Origin: Erinaceus europaeus
Lineage: Eukaryota; Chordata; Mammalia; Eulipotyphla; Erinaceidae
DNA: 64,000 bases
Reading direction: 5' to 3'
Assembly (NCBI RefSeq): GCF_950295315.1
Contig: NC_080166.1
Span: 99,143,141-99,207,140, forward strand
Shown here piece by piece: positions 36,009 through 46,490 of this stretch. Numbering within the stretch: position 1 is the stretch's first letter; the number at the start of each line of letters is the position of its first letter. The notes beneath the pieces were generated by a model, which worked only from the letters and a program-made list of their open reading frames with translations, did not search any database and was not told the origin of the DNA. The translations under genes were made by a program, and so were the position numbers.

Positions 36009-36299
36009 CTCAATTTTATTTTTCATATAGCCATGACTTATTAAATACGTTTTAGAATTTAAAAAAATGAGAAGTTTAAGAATATGCTCTTTATTACTAC
36101 TTATAGCATATACAGCATATACTAGCATATACAGCTAGGAAATAACTTCAAAAAAATTTACTTGAGGGTAGTCTCCCCTGAATTTCTGCAGTGTTTAAAC
36201 ATGAACAATCTTTATTATGTAATCTCTTAATATACATGTGCACTTCAGGCATTTTTTTAAATTATCTATGTTATGTAGATTTTTTTATGTATGTCTCCA

Positions 36300-36955
36300 T
36301 CCTCTCAGTGATAACCACCATCATTCTCTCAGCCTCAGAGACAGTTTATTCATATCGTTTGTTGTTGTTGTTGTTGTTGTTTTCAGTCCGTGTGTTTCAG
36401 TTCTCTAGATTACATATCTGAGTGAAATCATTCCGTAGCAGTCTCTCATCTCTTTACTTATTAAGCATCATTACTTTCAGTTCCACCCACTTTGTCCCAA
36501 AGGTAACAATATAATCCTTTTGATTACAGAATAGTATTTCACAGAGCATACAAAGCCCATAACTTTGTTATCCAGTCATCTGTCTATGGACATTTAGGCT
36601 GTTTCTACTTCCTGGCTACTGTGAATAAGGCAGCTATGAACATAAGGGTGCATATGCCCTTTCAAGTTAGTTTGCATGTCCTTTGGATAAATGTCTAAGT
36701 GGCACTGCTGGGTCATAAGGTAACTCCATTTTAATTTATTTAAGGAGTCCCCATAAACTCTCCCAAAGAGGCTGTGCCAGTTTTTGTTCCTACCAGCAGT
36801 ATAGCACAATCTCTTTTTCTATACAACCTCACCAGGTTTGTCATTTCCTGGTTTGTTGGTATAGGTGATTTTCACAGATGTGAGGTAGAATCTCACTGTG
36901 GTTTTTGTCTGCATTTTTTGTAATGTTTAGTGAAGTGGAGCATTTCTACATATGG
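36300..36955 (-). mobile_element. Old L1 ORF2 C-terminal fragment
   Basis: The minus strand carries the ORF2 3' region (plus strand: cactgctgggtcataaggta, gaggtagaatctcactgtgg). It is more diverged than the L1s at 24-26 kb. A (GTT)n run of eight units lies at 36358-36381. Confidence 0.78.
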
Positions 36956-37455
36956 GATTAAACATTACTGAGGCCAAAGTGCTTGTTCCACTGATGTCCA
37001 AGTGAGCCAACAAATAAGAAGCTGTCTGGGAGTCTACCTCGTCATTTCCAAATAAACTCTTAAGGTCATTGTTTGCCAGCTAAGGACCAATACACCTATA
37101 CCTACCAAATAAAACTTGTCCCATCTCTTCATAGTTAACCTAGCTCTCCAGGACCCACTTTCTTCCCAGATCATAAGGGAGGTTAAGGGGGAACTGAAGA
37201 AGTAATGGGACCCAGTACTGTCAACTTCTCTCAGCATAGCCACAATGTTTTGCAGCTAGCAAAGCTGTAGCAACTGTTGTTTTGATTTCACCATTTCATC
37301 TTCCTGATTCTAAATTTTTGGTTAGCAGCTATAATGAAATAAAGAACTGGAAGTGAATGCACGTCAGTTTGACCAATGGATCAAGGAAGTAAGCATACTG
37401 TAAGAATTCAAAGAAGCCCAAGGTCTAATGTTCCATTGAAGAAAAAAAAAAAAGA
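36956..37455. other. Unassigned DNA
   Basis: No repeat or exon recognised; an A run is at 37441-37455. Confidence 0.4.
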
Positions 37456-37459
37456 AAAC

Positions 37460-37885
37460 ATTTTTTTAGCTTCTTCCCACACGAAGGCCCTTAGTTCCAT
37501 TTTCTCTTTATTAATCAGGTTCCTGATTATTAAACAAATTGTCCTGCTTTATATCCTACCACTTGTCAGCCACCAAGTTGCAAACGCTACCAGGAGGCCA
37601 CCCTTACTTCCCTGGGCAATGTGTCTTGGAATCTTCCTTCTCCAGAACCCTATACAAGTAGGAAAAGACAGAAACAGACTGAGGGTATGGATTGAACTAG
37701 CAACATCCATGTCCAGCGGAAAAGCAATTACAGAAGCAAGACCGCCCCCCCACCTTCTGTACCCCATAAAGAATTTTGGTCCATACTCCTAGAAAGAGAA
37801 AGAATAAGGAAGATTCCAATGGAGGGGATGGGATACAAAACTCTGGTGGTAAGAACTATGTGGAACTGTACCCTTCTTGTAAATC
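37460..37885 (+). mobile_element. L1 extended 3' UTR copy, old
   Basis: Diverged copy: agcttcttcccacacgaagg parallels 63740 onward, and the 3' part (ggaggggatgggatacaaaa, ctctggtggtaagaactatg) matches the other copies. It ends near an A-poor boundary. Confidence 0.8.
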
Positions 37886-37920
37886 ATTATTAAATCACTA
37901 GGGAGAAAGAGAGAATTAAA

Positions 37921-37961
37921 GAAAGGAAGGAAGGAAGGAAGGAAGGAAGGAAGGAAGGAAT
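37921..37961. repeat. (GGAA)n microsatellite
   Basis: About ten uninterrupted GGAA units. Confidence 0.96.
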
Positions 37962-38339
37962 TGAGAGAAAGAGAAACACTGAAACCTCACATTTGCATAA
38001 TATCATCATTCCTGGAATGATTTTTTTTTTCCAAATGCCAAATAGAGGCATATGGGGTTGGGGAAAAAGAGACTGAGTAGAAGACACTACAACACTGATC
38101 CATCATCTGTGGGGTTTCCTCCTGTACTGAGGTGTTCCCCTGTGATCCAGAGGTTAAACATGGGACTTCATGCCTGGTTAGGTACGTACCTTCTTAAGTA
38201 AACTATCTGAGTCTCCATTATAATTTTTTTTCAAAGACTGATATGTTCTTGTGAAGAATAGTCCTTTAATCCAAATGTGCTTTATAGCACAGATGTGTTA
38301 CTTCATTTCTGTTTGTTACTACCACATTGTCAAGACGCT

Positions 38340-38672
38340 GAGCTACTCACTTTTTCAGCTAGAAATAGCAAGACAGAAAGGCAAAGAGAAAGAGGGAAAG
38401 AAATCACAGCACCTTGTGGTACAGGAGGTGGAGCAGTGGTATAAAGCATTGGACTCTCAAGCACAAGGTCCTGAGTTCAATCCCCAGCAGCACATGTACC
38501 AGAGTAATATCTGGTTCTTTCTCCTCCTATCTTTCTCATGAATAAATAAATAAAATATAAAAAAAGAAAGAAATCACAGCACCAATCTTCCTGCAGTGTG
38601 ATGTGGGTTTATTTAAACCTGGGTCTCACACCTGGCAGAGAAGTACACTATCCAGTGAGCTATTCTGCTGGC
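38340..38672 (-). mobile_element. Old tRNA-derived SINE, interrupted
   Basis: The plus strand shows a GA-rich tract, then (after the nested insertion) aatcttcctgcagtgtgatg, aaacctgggtctcacacctg and the head complement agctattctgctggccc. Confidence 0.65.
38414..38566 (+). mobile_element. tRNA-derived SINE, type C, nested
   Basis: Head acaggaggtggagcagtggt, B-box-like gagttcaatccccagc, tail (AAAT)n. The perfect 17-bp TSD is aaagaaatcacagcacc at 38397-38413 and 38567-38583, lying inside an older inverted SINE. Confidence 0.96.
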
Positions 38673-39394
38673 CCAGCATACAGACTTTTAAATATAACAT
38701 GTTTACAACGACTGTATAATTTTACTCCCACTTCTCAGTCATTGTACAAGACAGAAATGATTCTAAATTTTTTTCTTTACTTGAGGCAAAGCAAGTAATT
38801 AACAAGCAGTCAAAACATTTCAAGTACAATAGAAAGACAATTGTAGTTGCATAATTTTAATTGATTAAAAGTTCACATTGGCTTGATATAAAATAAACTC
38901 TGACTTTATGCAAGAAGGGCCACCAACATTTCTGTATAACAGTTGCTAATGGGTAGTACAAAGACCAGAGATGTTATAAAATAAATCAAAATACAATAAG
39001 AATTGTGGGGTAATTTTTCTTTACACATTTACCATTAGACAAAGGAGACAAAACAGAAAGGAATCAATTAGGAAAACAGAGTAACTAGTGAAGGGATTTG
39101 TGTTTTTATGGGCTTTATGTATAACAAAAACTAATTATAGTATTATATACTTTCCTAATTAGGACTTTATGTGACTAAGAAACTTAGCTTCCTCTAAATG
39201 TCAATTCCAGAGGGACCAGAATTCTGCATTCTAAGCTCATCAGTCAATTTCATCTAATGGTCAATCAAACCACACCCATAATGGAAAAAGCCATTTCCAA
39301 CGGTGATTGATGAGCTTGGAAATCACAGATGGCTTTCAGCAATATATGTGTCTGTGTAAAACTTTACTCATTCTAGAATTTTTTAAAAAAACAT
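38673..39394. other. Single-copy-like DNA, possibly conserved noncoding
   Basis: No repeat recognised. 39180-39360 is notable for a 10-bp inverted repeat (aagctcatca at 39233-39242, tgatgagctt at 39308-39317) and CAAT/TGATTG-type words. See findings. Confidence 0.4.
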
Positions 39395-39590
39395 GTACAG
39401 GAGTGGGAGAGATAACATAATGGTTATGAAAAGGGACTCTCATGCCGAAAGGTCCAAAATCTCAGGTTCATTCCTCCCCTCTTCCCCACCACACACTATA
39501 AGCACGAGCTGAGCAGTACTCTGGCTAATGATATAATATAATATAGTATAATATAATATAATAATATAATTTAATATAATATAGTATAAC
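39395..39590 (+). mobile_element. tRNA-derived SINE, type D, with (ATAATAT)n tail
   Basis: gtgggagagataacataatg head, gggactctcatgccgaaagg, caggttcattcctcccc, gctgagcagtactctggcta. The tail region 39532-39590 is an AT/ATAAT repeat. Confidence 0.82.
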
Positions 39591-39594
39591 TCCC

Positions 39595-39665
39595 ATATGA
39601 TGCTAGGAGCTCAGAGAATCAAAAAGTGCATGCTCTCTACTCACTGAGCTACCTCGTCCACCCCT
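39595..39665 (-). mobile_element. SINE head fragment
   Basis: The plus strand ends with tactcactgagctacctcg, the complement of a tRNA-like A-box region. It is short and old. Confidence 0.5.
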
Positions 39666-39836
39666 TTCCACCTGTAAACATGACAAGTATTTTTGCCAGG
39701 TGTATGCTACCCACACTGAAGCAAAATTACTTTTGAGGTGAAAGGGGTAGAAAATGTAAATATTACATTTATTCATGATCCTCTAGTACATAAATAGGTA
39801 TCAAGTATAACTTTTTTCTTTCTATCCTTCTTTTTT

Positions 39837-39960
39837 CCTTTTTAACCAGAGTACTGCTCAGCTCTGGAATGTGGTGGTGCAGGAGTTTGAACATGGTACC
39901 TTAGATCCTCAGACATGACAGTCGTTTTGCATAACCATCATGCTGTCTCCTCCATCCTAT
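39837..39960 (-). mobile_element. tRNA-derived SINE, type D
   Basis: The plus strand reads agagtactgctcagctctgg, gtggtgcaggagtttgaaca, then ttttgcataaccatcatgct, the complement of the type D head. Confidence 0.85.
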
Positions 39961-39962
39961 AT

Positions 39963-40328
39963 CAAGAATATCTCTTCGACTGAAGTTTCAGGGAGGGAAA
40001 TGAGTTGGGAAAATTGTAAGTATCTTTAAAAGCTCCTGAAATAATATATTTTTTAAAAATGCTTTGAAATACTGATCTAGAAACTATCTTGGGTTATAAT
40101 ATGATATGTGAAAATGTGGGTTTTCATAAATGTCTAGTTTGATGGCTTGACATTATTTGCTGAATGAAGTATCTTTCCTCACTAATTTGAAATGACATTC
40201 TGAGTCTTACATATTTATCTATTCCTACTGCTCAACTTTCTTTTTATTCTGCTTTAATTTTCACTGGTACAGATTCTAATAGTTTATAAAACTTTGTAAA
40301 TATACTCTACATCAAAAAAATAATGCAA
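39963..40328. other. Unassigned DNA
   Basis: No repeat or exon recognised. Confidence 0.4.
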
Positions 40329-40655
40329 AGGGAGAGCTGGGAGGTAGTGCATCGGGTTAAGTGCACATAGTGAGAAGTGCAAGGACCTGAGCAAGGATCC
40401 GGGTTCAAGCCCCTAGCTTCTCACCTGCAGGGGAGGGGGGGGGTCGCTTTGCAAATGGTGAAGCAGATCTGCAGATGCTTGCCTTTCACTTTCTCTCTCT
40501 GTCTTCCCCTCTTCTTACAATTTTTCCCTGTCCTATCCAACAACAACAGCAGCAACAACAATAACAGCTACAACAACAATGGAAAAAAAGATGGCCTCCA
40601 GGCAGGCACCAAGCCCCAGCCATAACCCTGGAGGCAAAAATAAATTAATTAAAAA
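40329..40655 (+). mobile_element. tRNA-derived SINE, type A with 3' extension module
   Basis: Head gggagagctgggaggtagtg, G-rich slippage tract at 40430-40443, AACAAC region, then a shortened extension module (gcctccaggcaggcaccaag, ccataaccctggaggc). Confidence 0.93.
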
Positions 40656-40742
40656 TAATGAAAAGAATATGCATGATTTGCTATGTAATGTTATTTGAAT
40701 ATAAGCACCTATGATATGTCTGAATTAAACAGATCTCTTTTT

Positions 40743-41071
40743 TTTTTTTTTTTGCCTCCAGGGCTATTGCCAGGGCTCAGTGCTGCACCATGAATCCGCT
40801 GCACCACGAATGCACTGCTGCTTGTTGTTCTATCATTGTTGTGGTTATCACTACCACTGTTGTTGTTGCTGTCGTTGGACAGGACAGAGAGAAATGGAGA
40901 GAGGAGGGGAAGACAGAGTCAGGGAGAAAAAGACACCTACAGATCTGCTTCACCACCTGTGAAGCGACTCCTCTGCAGGTGGGGAGCCTGGGGCTCGAAC
41001 CGGGATCCTTACGCTGGTCCTTGCACTTTGTGCCACGTGTGCTTAACCCTCTGCACTACCACCCAACTCCC
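40743..41071 (-). mobile_element. tRNA-derived SINE, type A with 3' extension module
   Basis: Inverted, T run at 40739-40753, module complement from 40754, head complement ending actaccacccaactccc. The approximate TSD is taaacagatctcttt / taaacagacctttt. With 40329-40655 it forms a tail-to-tail inverted pair. Confidence 0.95.
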
Positions 41072-41072
41072 T

Positions 41073-41169
41073 AAACAGACCTTTTACAAACCTATATGAG
41101 AAAAACATTTAGAAATCTCTGAGGAAAAAATTCATTCTTCTTCATTCTTATACTGTGGCAAAAAAAAAA

Positions 41170-41225
<56 letters not shown>

Positions 41226-41586
41226 CTACTGTTCAATAAAAGCTCTTTTTTTTTCTTGGCAATGTGACTTACCACTTGAGCTTATATTACATATCATTTC
41301 ATTAGAGGCCCAGCAGCACGCCTTTCAAGAATATATCTTGACATATCAAGCTGTTCTAAAATTCTAGTGTATGTTTTTCACCCTCCATAAAATACAGTTT
41401 TCCCTTTTTTTTTTTTTAAATGCAGGATTAGTAAGTGAGTCACTAAAGAAAAGAGTTAACTCAACATTGCTTCAATAGTTCGAGCTCTGGAAATCAACGG
41501 GGGAAGTTGCCTAGGGAACCATTATAAGGATTGCCTGCTATATTAAAAGTGACTGCTGATGTGTCGAAGTATTGCCTAGGTTTGTT
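41073..41586. other. Unassigned DNA with (TA)n
   Basis: A TA dinucleotide run of about 50 bases lies at 41169-41222. The rest is unrecognised. Confidence 0.5.
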
Positions 41587-41747
41587 CAGCTTCTCAAACT
41601 GTAATGAGCACAAGAATCCCTTGGGAAAGTTTGTTAAAATACAAAATCTGATTCAGTAGCATTGAATGAGGCCTGAGATTCTGCATTTGTAATAAGTTCC
41701 TTGTCATAGCAGTGCTGGTAGTGACAGAGAAAACTTTGAGAAGCAGG
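41587..41747 (+). mobile_element. MER5A (hAT-Charlie non-autonomous DNA transposon)
   Basis: Terminal inverted repeats remain recognisable (cagcttctcaaact at left, aaactttgagaagcag at right). Internal MER5A blocks are gtttgttaaaatacaaaatc, tctgattcagtag and tgagattctgcatttgtaat. It is an ancient placental repeat. Confidence 0.88.
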
Positions 41748-42142
41748 GAGTGCGTTGGCATTTATGAGCCTATTTTAAATTAGTGAAATGGCAGAGCTGG
41801 AAAAACACTGAGGGTAAGGAGAACCTAAAAAAATAATAAGGTATATATGCCTCTCTAGCATCTCATCTAATACTAAGTGAAATATGAAATGCATGAGGAA
41901 GTAGAAGATAACAGCCAGATTGCTTCCCTCCTATGTAAAAATAGCTAATAAAATGCAATAAATAAACCACAATAGCAAATGCAATGATCAAAGTTAGGAA
42001 CGTAGTGGAAGGAAAGGGTAGAAGGGGCTAATCTGATAATGGAGATAGTACTAGAAATTTAGTGCTGGTTACAGTGAGATTTATACACATAGAGAGATGT
42101 GAAGCTGCACTCCTAAAATTGATGTAATTTTTTTTAACCACA
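41748..42142. other. Unassigned DNA
   Basis: No repeat or exon recognised. Confidence 0.4.
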
Positions 42143-42320
42143 GGGCTGGATTGTAGTGCACCTGGTTGAGCACATATGTTACAATGCTCAAGGCCAAGGG
42201 TTCAAGCCACCCAATTCCCACCTGCAGGGGGAAAGCTTTGCAAGTTGTGAAGCAATGTTACAGGTGTCTCTATATTTCCCCCTCTCTCTACCAAATAGAA
42301 ATAATAAAAAATTAAAAATA
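42143..42320 (+). mobile_element. tRNA-derived SINE, type B
   Basis: cagggctggattgtagtgca, cctggttgagcacatatgtt, ggttcaagccacccaattcc, CT-rich tract and A-rich end. Confidence 0.93.
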
Positions 42321-42469
42321 ATGACATTTTAATTTCAAAAGTAAAATACACACTTACTCGAACTATTCTGACCACATTAAACCATTTTCAAGTTATAAAG
42401 ACCTATAATGACTTCAATACTAGTCACCCGAATTTTTTTTTTAAGTCTGTAATTTTTTAGTCTGGGTAA

Positions 42470-42636
42470 TGCCAGAGTTGGATGGTGTAAACATGTTACC
42501 ATAAGCAAAGACCCAGGTTCAAGCCCTCAGTTCTCACATGCAGGGGCAAACTTCGTAAGTGGTGTAGCAGAGCTGCAGGTATTTCCCTATCTCTTTCAGT
42601 CTCTCTCTCTTTCTCTCTTTATGTCTCTATAAGAAA
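42470..42636 (+). mobile_element. tRNA-derived SINE, type B, diverged
   Basis: atgccagagttggatggtgt head, caggttcaagccctcagttc, gcagagctgcaggtatttcc and a CT tract. Confidence 0.85.
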
Positions 42637-42644
42637 GCAGAAAA

Positions 42645-42975
42645 GGGGGGGGGGCGGCGGTAGCACAGCAGGTTAAGCTCACATGGTACAGCACAAGGAC
42701 CAGTGTAAGGATCCCAATTCTCAGTTTGAGCCCTCAGCTCCCCGCCTGCAGGGGCGTTGCCTCACAAGCGCTGAAGCAGGTCTGCATGTTTCTTTCTCTC
42801 TCCTTCTCTGTCTCCCCATTTCTCTCAATTCTCTCTACCCTATCCAACAACAATGACAATAATAATAATATTGACAACAACAATAAAGAACAAGGGCAAC
42901 AGCAACAAAAAAAATACCCTCCAGGAGCAGTGGATCCGGAGTCCCGGCGATAACCCTGGAGGCAAAAAAGAAAAG
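42645..42975 (+). mobile_element. tRNA-derived SINE, type A with 3' extension module
   Basis: G-run start, ggcggtagcacagcaggtta head, AAC/AAT-rich segment, module from ccctccaggagcagtggatc to ataaccctggaggc. Confidence 0.95.
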
Positions 42976-42984
42976 AGGTAAAAG

Positions 42985-43068
42985 AATTTTTTCTACTGAA
43001 TCAGTGGTATCATCATGCAGGCAGTTAGCCCCAATGATAAATTTGGTGGCAAAAAACAAAAATAATTT
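42985..43068 (+). mobile_element. Isolated SINE extension-module remnant
   Basis: aatcagtggtatcatcatgc, gttagccccaatgataaatt, tggtggcaaaaaac parallels the 3' module. No head or body precedes it except the adjoining SINE's own tail. Confidence 0.6.
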
Positions 43069-43072
43069 TGGG

Positions 43073-43335
43073 GGGTGGCCAGGCAGTGGCACAATCAGCT
43101 AATAAGCACACATAGTACGAAGCACAAGGACCTGAGCAAGGATCTGTGTTCGAGCCCCCAGCTTCCCATCTGCAGGGGCGATGCTTCACAAGCAGTGAAG
43201 CAGGTCTGTAGGTGTCTTATCTTTATTTATCCCTCTTTACCTCTCCCTCCTCTTTCAATTTCTCTATATCCTATCCAATAAAATGGAGTGGTGGAATTAT
43301 AGTGCTGAAACCAAACCCCAGGCCAAAAAGGGAGG
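43073..43335 (+). mobile_element. tRNA-derived SINE with degraded 3' module
   Basis: Head ggccaggcagtggcacaatc, tgttcgagcccccagcttcc, CT tract, aatggagtggtggaattata module start. About 90 following bases (43336-43440) resemble an old L1 3' UTR end. Confidence 0.88.
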
Positions 43336-43505
43336 AGGGTGGATCAGAAGATCTGAAGAGATCTGAAGGCATCTATCATAGGAAAATGAGAAATTGTTCC
43401 CATGTATCAACAATAGTATATAAGCTGTTAACCTCTCAATAATGTGATCTTGACAACAACAACAATAATAATAACCACAAAAATGATCTTAAAAAAAGAT
43501 AGGTA

Positions 43506-43792
43506 CGGGGAGTTGAGCCATAGGGCAGCAGGTTAAGCTCAGGTGGCACAAAGTGCAAGGACTGGCCTAAGGATCCTAGTTAGAGCCCCAGAAACCCCAT
43601 CTGCGGGGGGAGTTGCTTCAAAAGTGGTAAAACAGGTCTGCAGATGTCTATCTTTCTCTCCCCCACTCTGTCTTCCCCTCCTCTCTCTATTTCTCTCTGT
43701 CGTATCCAACAATGACAACATCAATAACAATAATAATAACTACAACAATAAAACAAGGGCAACAAAAGGGAGTAAATAAATATTTTTTTAAA
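43506..43792 (+). mobile_element. tRNA-derived SINE, type A
   Basis: ggggagttgagccatagggc head, full body, AAC/AAT region, aagggcaacaaaagggag and an A/T tail. Confidence 0.94.
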
Positions 43793-43841
43793 AAGATTCA
43801 GACATGTGATCTGAGCAGCAGAGTGATTATAGAAACCAGTA

Positions 43842-44583
43842 ACCAAAGCAACGATTGCCATCTCAACATGCTTCACCTCAGACTGTATCCAGAGACTTCA
43901 CGTGTGGAATGACAACCCTTCAGCTTCATTACTCGGGTGAGACCTTTCCTTTAATAGTACACTCTAATTTCATCTCAGGTAGTTCACTTTCTAACAAAGT
44001 CCCATAACCTAGATATACACCAGTTTCTGTGAGAGAGAGCTTATGTGCACACGTATCCATAAACTACTGCAAAATATATACCTGAAAGCAGGATTACACT
44101 AGAGTTTGCAGTGAGTACCTCCCTAACACTTCCTCTCCACTATTCCAAGCTTGGGATCCATGATTGCTCAACAAATTGTTTGGCTTCATATGTTAACTCT
44201 CTTTTCAATCACCAGGTTCCAGATGCCACCAGGATGCTAGCTAGGCTTCCCTGGATTGAAGACCCCACCAATGTGTCCTGGAGCTCAGCTTCCCCAGAGA
44301 CACACCCTACTAGGGAAAGAGAGAGGCAGACTGGGGGTATGGACCGACCAGTCAACGCCCATGTTCAGCGGGGAAGCAACTACAGAAGCCAGACCTTCTA
44401 CCTTCTGCAACCCTCAACGACCCTGGGTCCATGCTCCCAGAGGGATAGAGAATGGGAAAGCTACCATGGGAGGGAGTGGGTTATGGGGATTGGGTGGTGG
44501 GAATTGTGTGGAGTTGTACCCCTCCTACTTTATGCTTTTGTTCACTAATCCTTTCTTAAATAAAAAATTAAAAAAAAAAAAAA
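43842..44583 (+). mobile_element. L1 extended 3' UTR copy, short form
   Basis: 5'-truncated at accaaagcaacgattgcc and ending in a 16-base A run. The perfect 11-bp TSD is agaaaccagta at 43831-43841 and 44584-44594. Its last ~36 bases are included in the tandem duplication that follows. Confidence 0.95.
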
Positions 44584-45153
44584 AGAAACCAGTAGAGGGA
44601 AATTAGCATTGTCCTAAATTCTACATACCCACATTGTTTATCTTGACGAATATTCACTAGATGTCTTAACTGACTAGTCTTCAAAATCAAAAATCCCCTA
44701 AATCTCCTAAATCTCTAACAAGTTTGAATTAGGATAAAATTATGCCACATGAATATGTGAAATGTTTTCCCTTTACTAAAGAAAATCTTTAGGGAAATAT
44801 TTGACTTTTATATCACCTAAGATCAGTCTGCTAAATGTATGCTTTTCAAAATCCTTTCTTAAATAAAAAATTAAAAAAAAAAAAAAAGAAACCAGTAGAG
44901 GGAAATTAGCATTGTCCTAAATTCTACATACCCACATTATTTATCTTGACGAATATTCACTAGATGTCTTAACTGACTAGTCTTCAAAATCAAAAATCCC
45001 CTAAATCTCCTAAATCTCTAACAAGTTTGAATTAGGATAAAATTATGCCACATGAATATGTGAAATGTTTTCCCTTTACTAAAGAAAATCTTTAGGGAAA
45101 TATTTGACTTTTACATCACCTAAGATCAGTCTGCTAAATGTATGCTTTTCAAA
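44548..45153. repeat. 303-bp tandem duplication (two units)
   Basis: Units 44548-44850 and 44851-45153. They differ at only two positions that I can see (acattg/acatta near 44635/44938 and tttata/tttaca near 44810/45113). Each unit starts inside the retroposon's 3' end (atcctttcttaaataaa) and includes its A run. Confidence 0.97.
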
Positions 45154-45478
45154 ATGTATACAATGAAATCTAGTGTACTGTGAGGATTCTAACACATCTT
45201 CCATCATACACATCTGTGATGTTTTCTAAAGATGCACATAGCTGAGCTCACGGACACTAAATCAGGTCAAAGGGAAATGATGCAGTAGCTGTATTTCTCA
45301 TAAGTTAGCCAAGTCATTCTCAGTCATGCATTCATATAAAATTTTACATATATATATTTTACTAAAAAATTTAGAACTGATAATGATACATGTGAGACCT
45401 GTAACAAAATTAATGATTCTTGAAAAGTTGTCTACCCTGAACCTGTGGATGTGACTATTTGGAGAAACATTCTTTATA
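45154..45478. other. Unassigned DNA
   Basis: No repeat or exon recognised. Confidence 0.4.
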
Positions 45479-45494
45479 GATATAGTAAAAATCT

Positions 45495-45653
45495 TTTTTT
45501 AAAAAAGATTTTATTTATTTGTGAGAAAGATAAGAGGAGAGAGAGAGAGAAAGAACCAGACATCAATCTGGTACATTTGTTGTTGGGGACAGAACTCAGG
45601 ACCTCATGCTTGAGAGTCCAATGCTTTATCCACTGCGCCACCCTCCAGACCAT
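45495..45653 (-). mobile_element. tRNA-derived SINE, type C
   Basis: Inverted: attttatttatttgtgagaa tail, GA tract, gacagaactcaggacctcat, head complement ccactgcgccaccctccag. The near-perfect TSD is gatatagtaaaaatct (one extra A downstream). Confidence 0.95.
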
Positions 45654-45865
45654 GATATAGTAAAAAATCTGGGCATGAGGTCATTCTAGATTATTGCTTG
45701 GGTCCTAAATTCAATACAAACATACTTAAGCTAAGAAGGCAAAAACAAAGAAGGTTAATAATAAAATAGAGACAGAGAACAGATTGGTATGTCTGCATGC
45801 CAAAGAAGGGAACCACAAAAAATTAGAAGAGCATTATAGAATACATTTGTCCTCAAGAATGTCCA

Positions 45866-46076
45866 AGAGAGCTGGGCAATAGCATGCCCAGTTGAGGACA
45901 GATATTACAATGCACAAGGACCCAGGTTCAAGCACCTGGTCCCCATCTGCAGAATGAGAGAGGTGGGGAGAATTCACAAGAGCTGGAGCAATGCTATAGA
46001 TGTCTTTCTCCTTATTTCCCCCTTCCCTCACAACTTCTCTTTCTAATAAATAAATAAATAAAATATTTTAAAATAT
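45866..46076 (+). mobile_element. tRNA-derived SINE, type B
   Basis: gagagctgggcaatagcatg head, ggttcaagcacctggtcccc, CT tract, (AAAT)n tail. Confidence 0.92.
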
Positions 46077-46084
46077 GGGGGGTG

Positions 46085-46171
46085 GGCTTAAAGATGTCCT
46101 TCTTTCTCCTTATCTTCCCCTTCCCTCAAAATTTCTCTCTAATAAATAAATAAATAAAATATTTAAAAATA
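46085..46171 (+). repeat. Duplicated SINE 3' end
   Basis: 46090-46171 repeats the last ~80 bases of the preceding SINE (gatgtc, CT tract, aataaataaataaataaaat, aatatg) with a few changes. It is fused to the next SINE's head. Confidence 0.85.
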
Positions 46172-46490
46172 TGAAGCGCAGCAGGTTAAGCACACGTGGC
46201 ACAAAGCGCAAGCACCTGAGGAAGGATCCCAGTTCCAGGCCTCAGCTCCCCACCTGCAGGGGGGTCGCTTCACAAGCGGTGAAGCAGGCTTGCAGGTGTT
46301 TATCTTTCTCTCCCCTTCTCTGTCTTCCCCTCCTCTCTCCATTTCTCTGTCCTTTCCAATAACAGCAATAAAAACAATAATAACAACGATAAACAAAAAG
46401 GGCAAGAAAAGGGGGGGGAATAGACTCCAGGAGGAGGGGATTCGGAGCCCCAGCAATAACCCTGTAGGCAAAATAAATAAATATAATAAT
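46172..46490 (+). mobile_element. tRNA-derived SINE, type A with 3' extension module
   Basis: The head begins at gaagcgcagcaggttaagca (its first bases are lost at the junction). Full body, then the module gactccaggaggaggggatt ... aaccctgtaggcaaaa, and an (AAT)n tail. Confidence 0.93.

Noticed and set aside
44548..45153. CRISPR-like or satellite array
   Set aside because: Only two units of 303 bp with no spacers. It is a simple tandem duplication in a mammalian genome.
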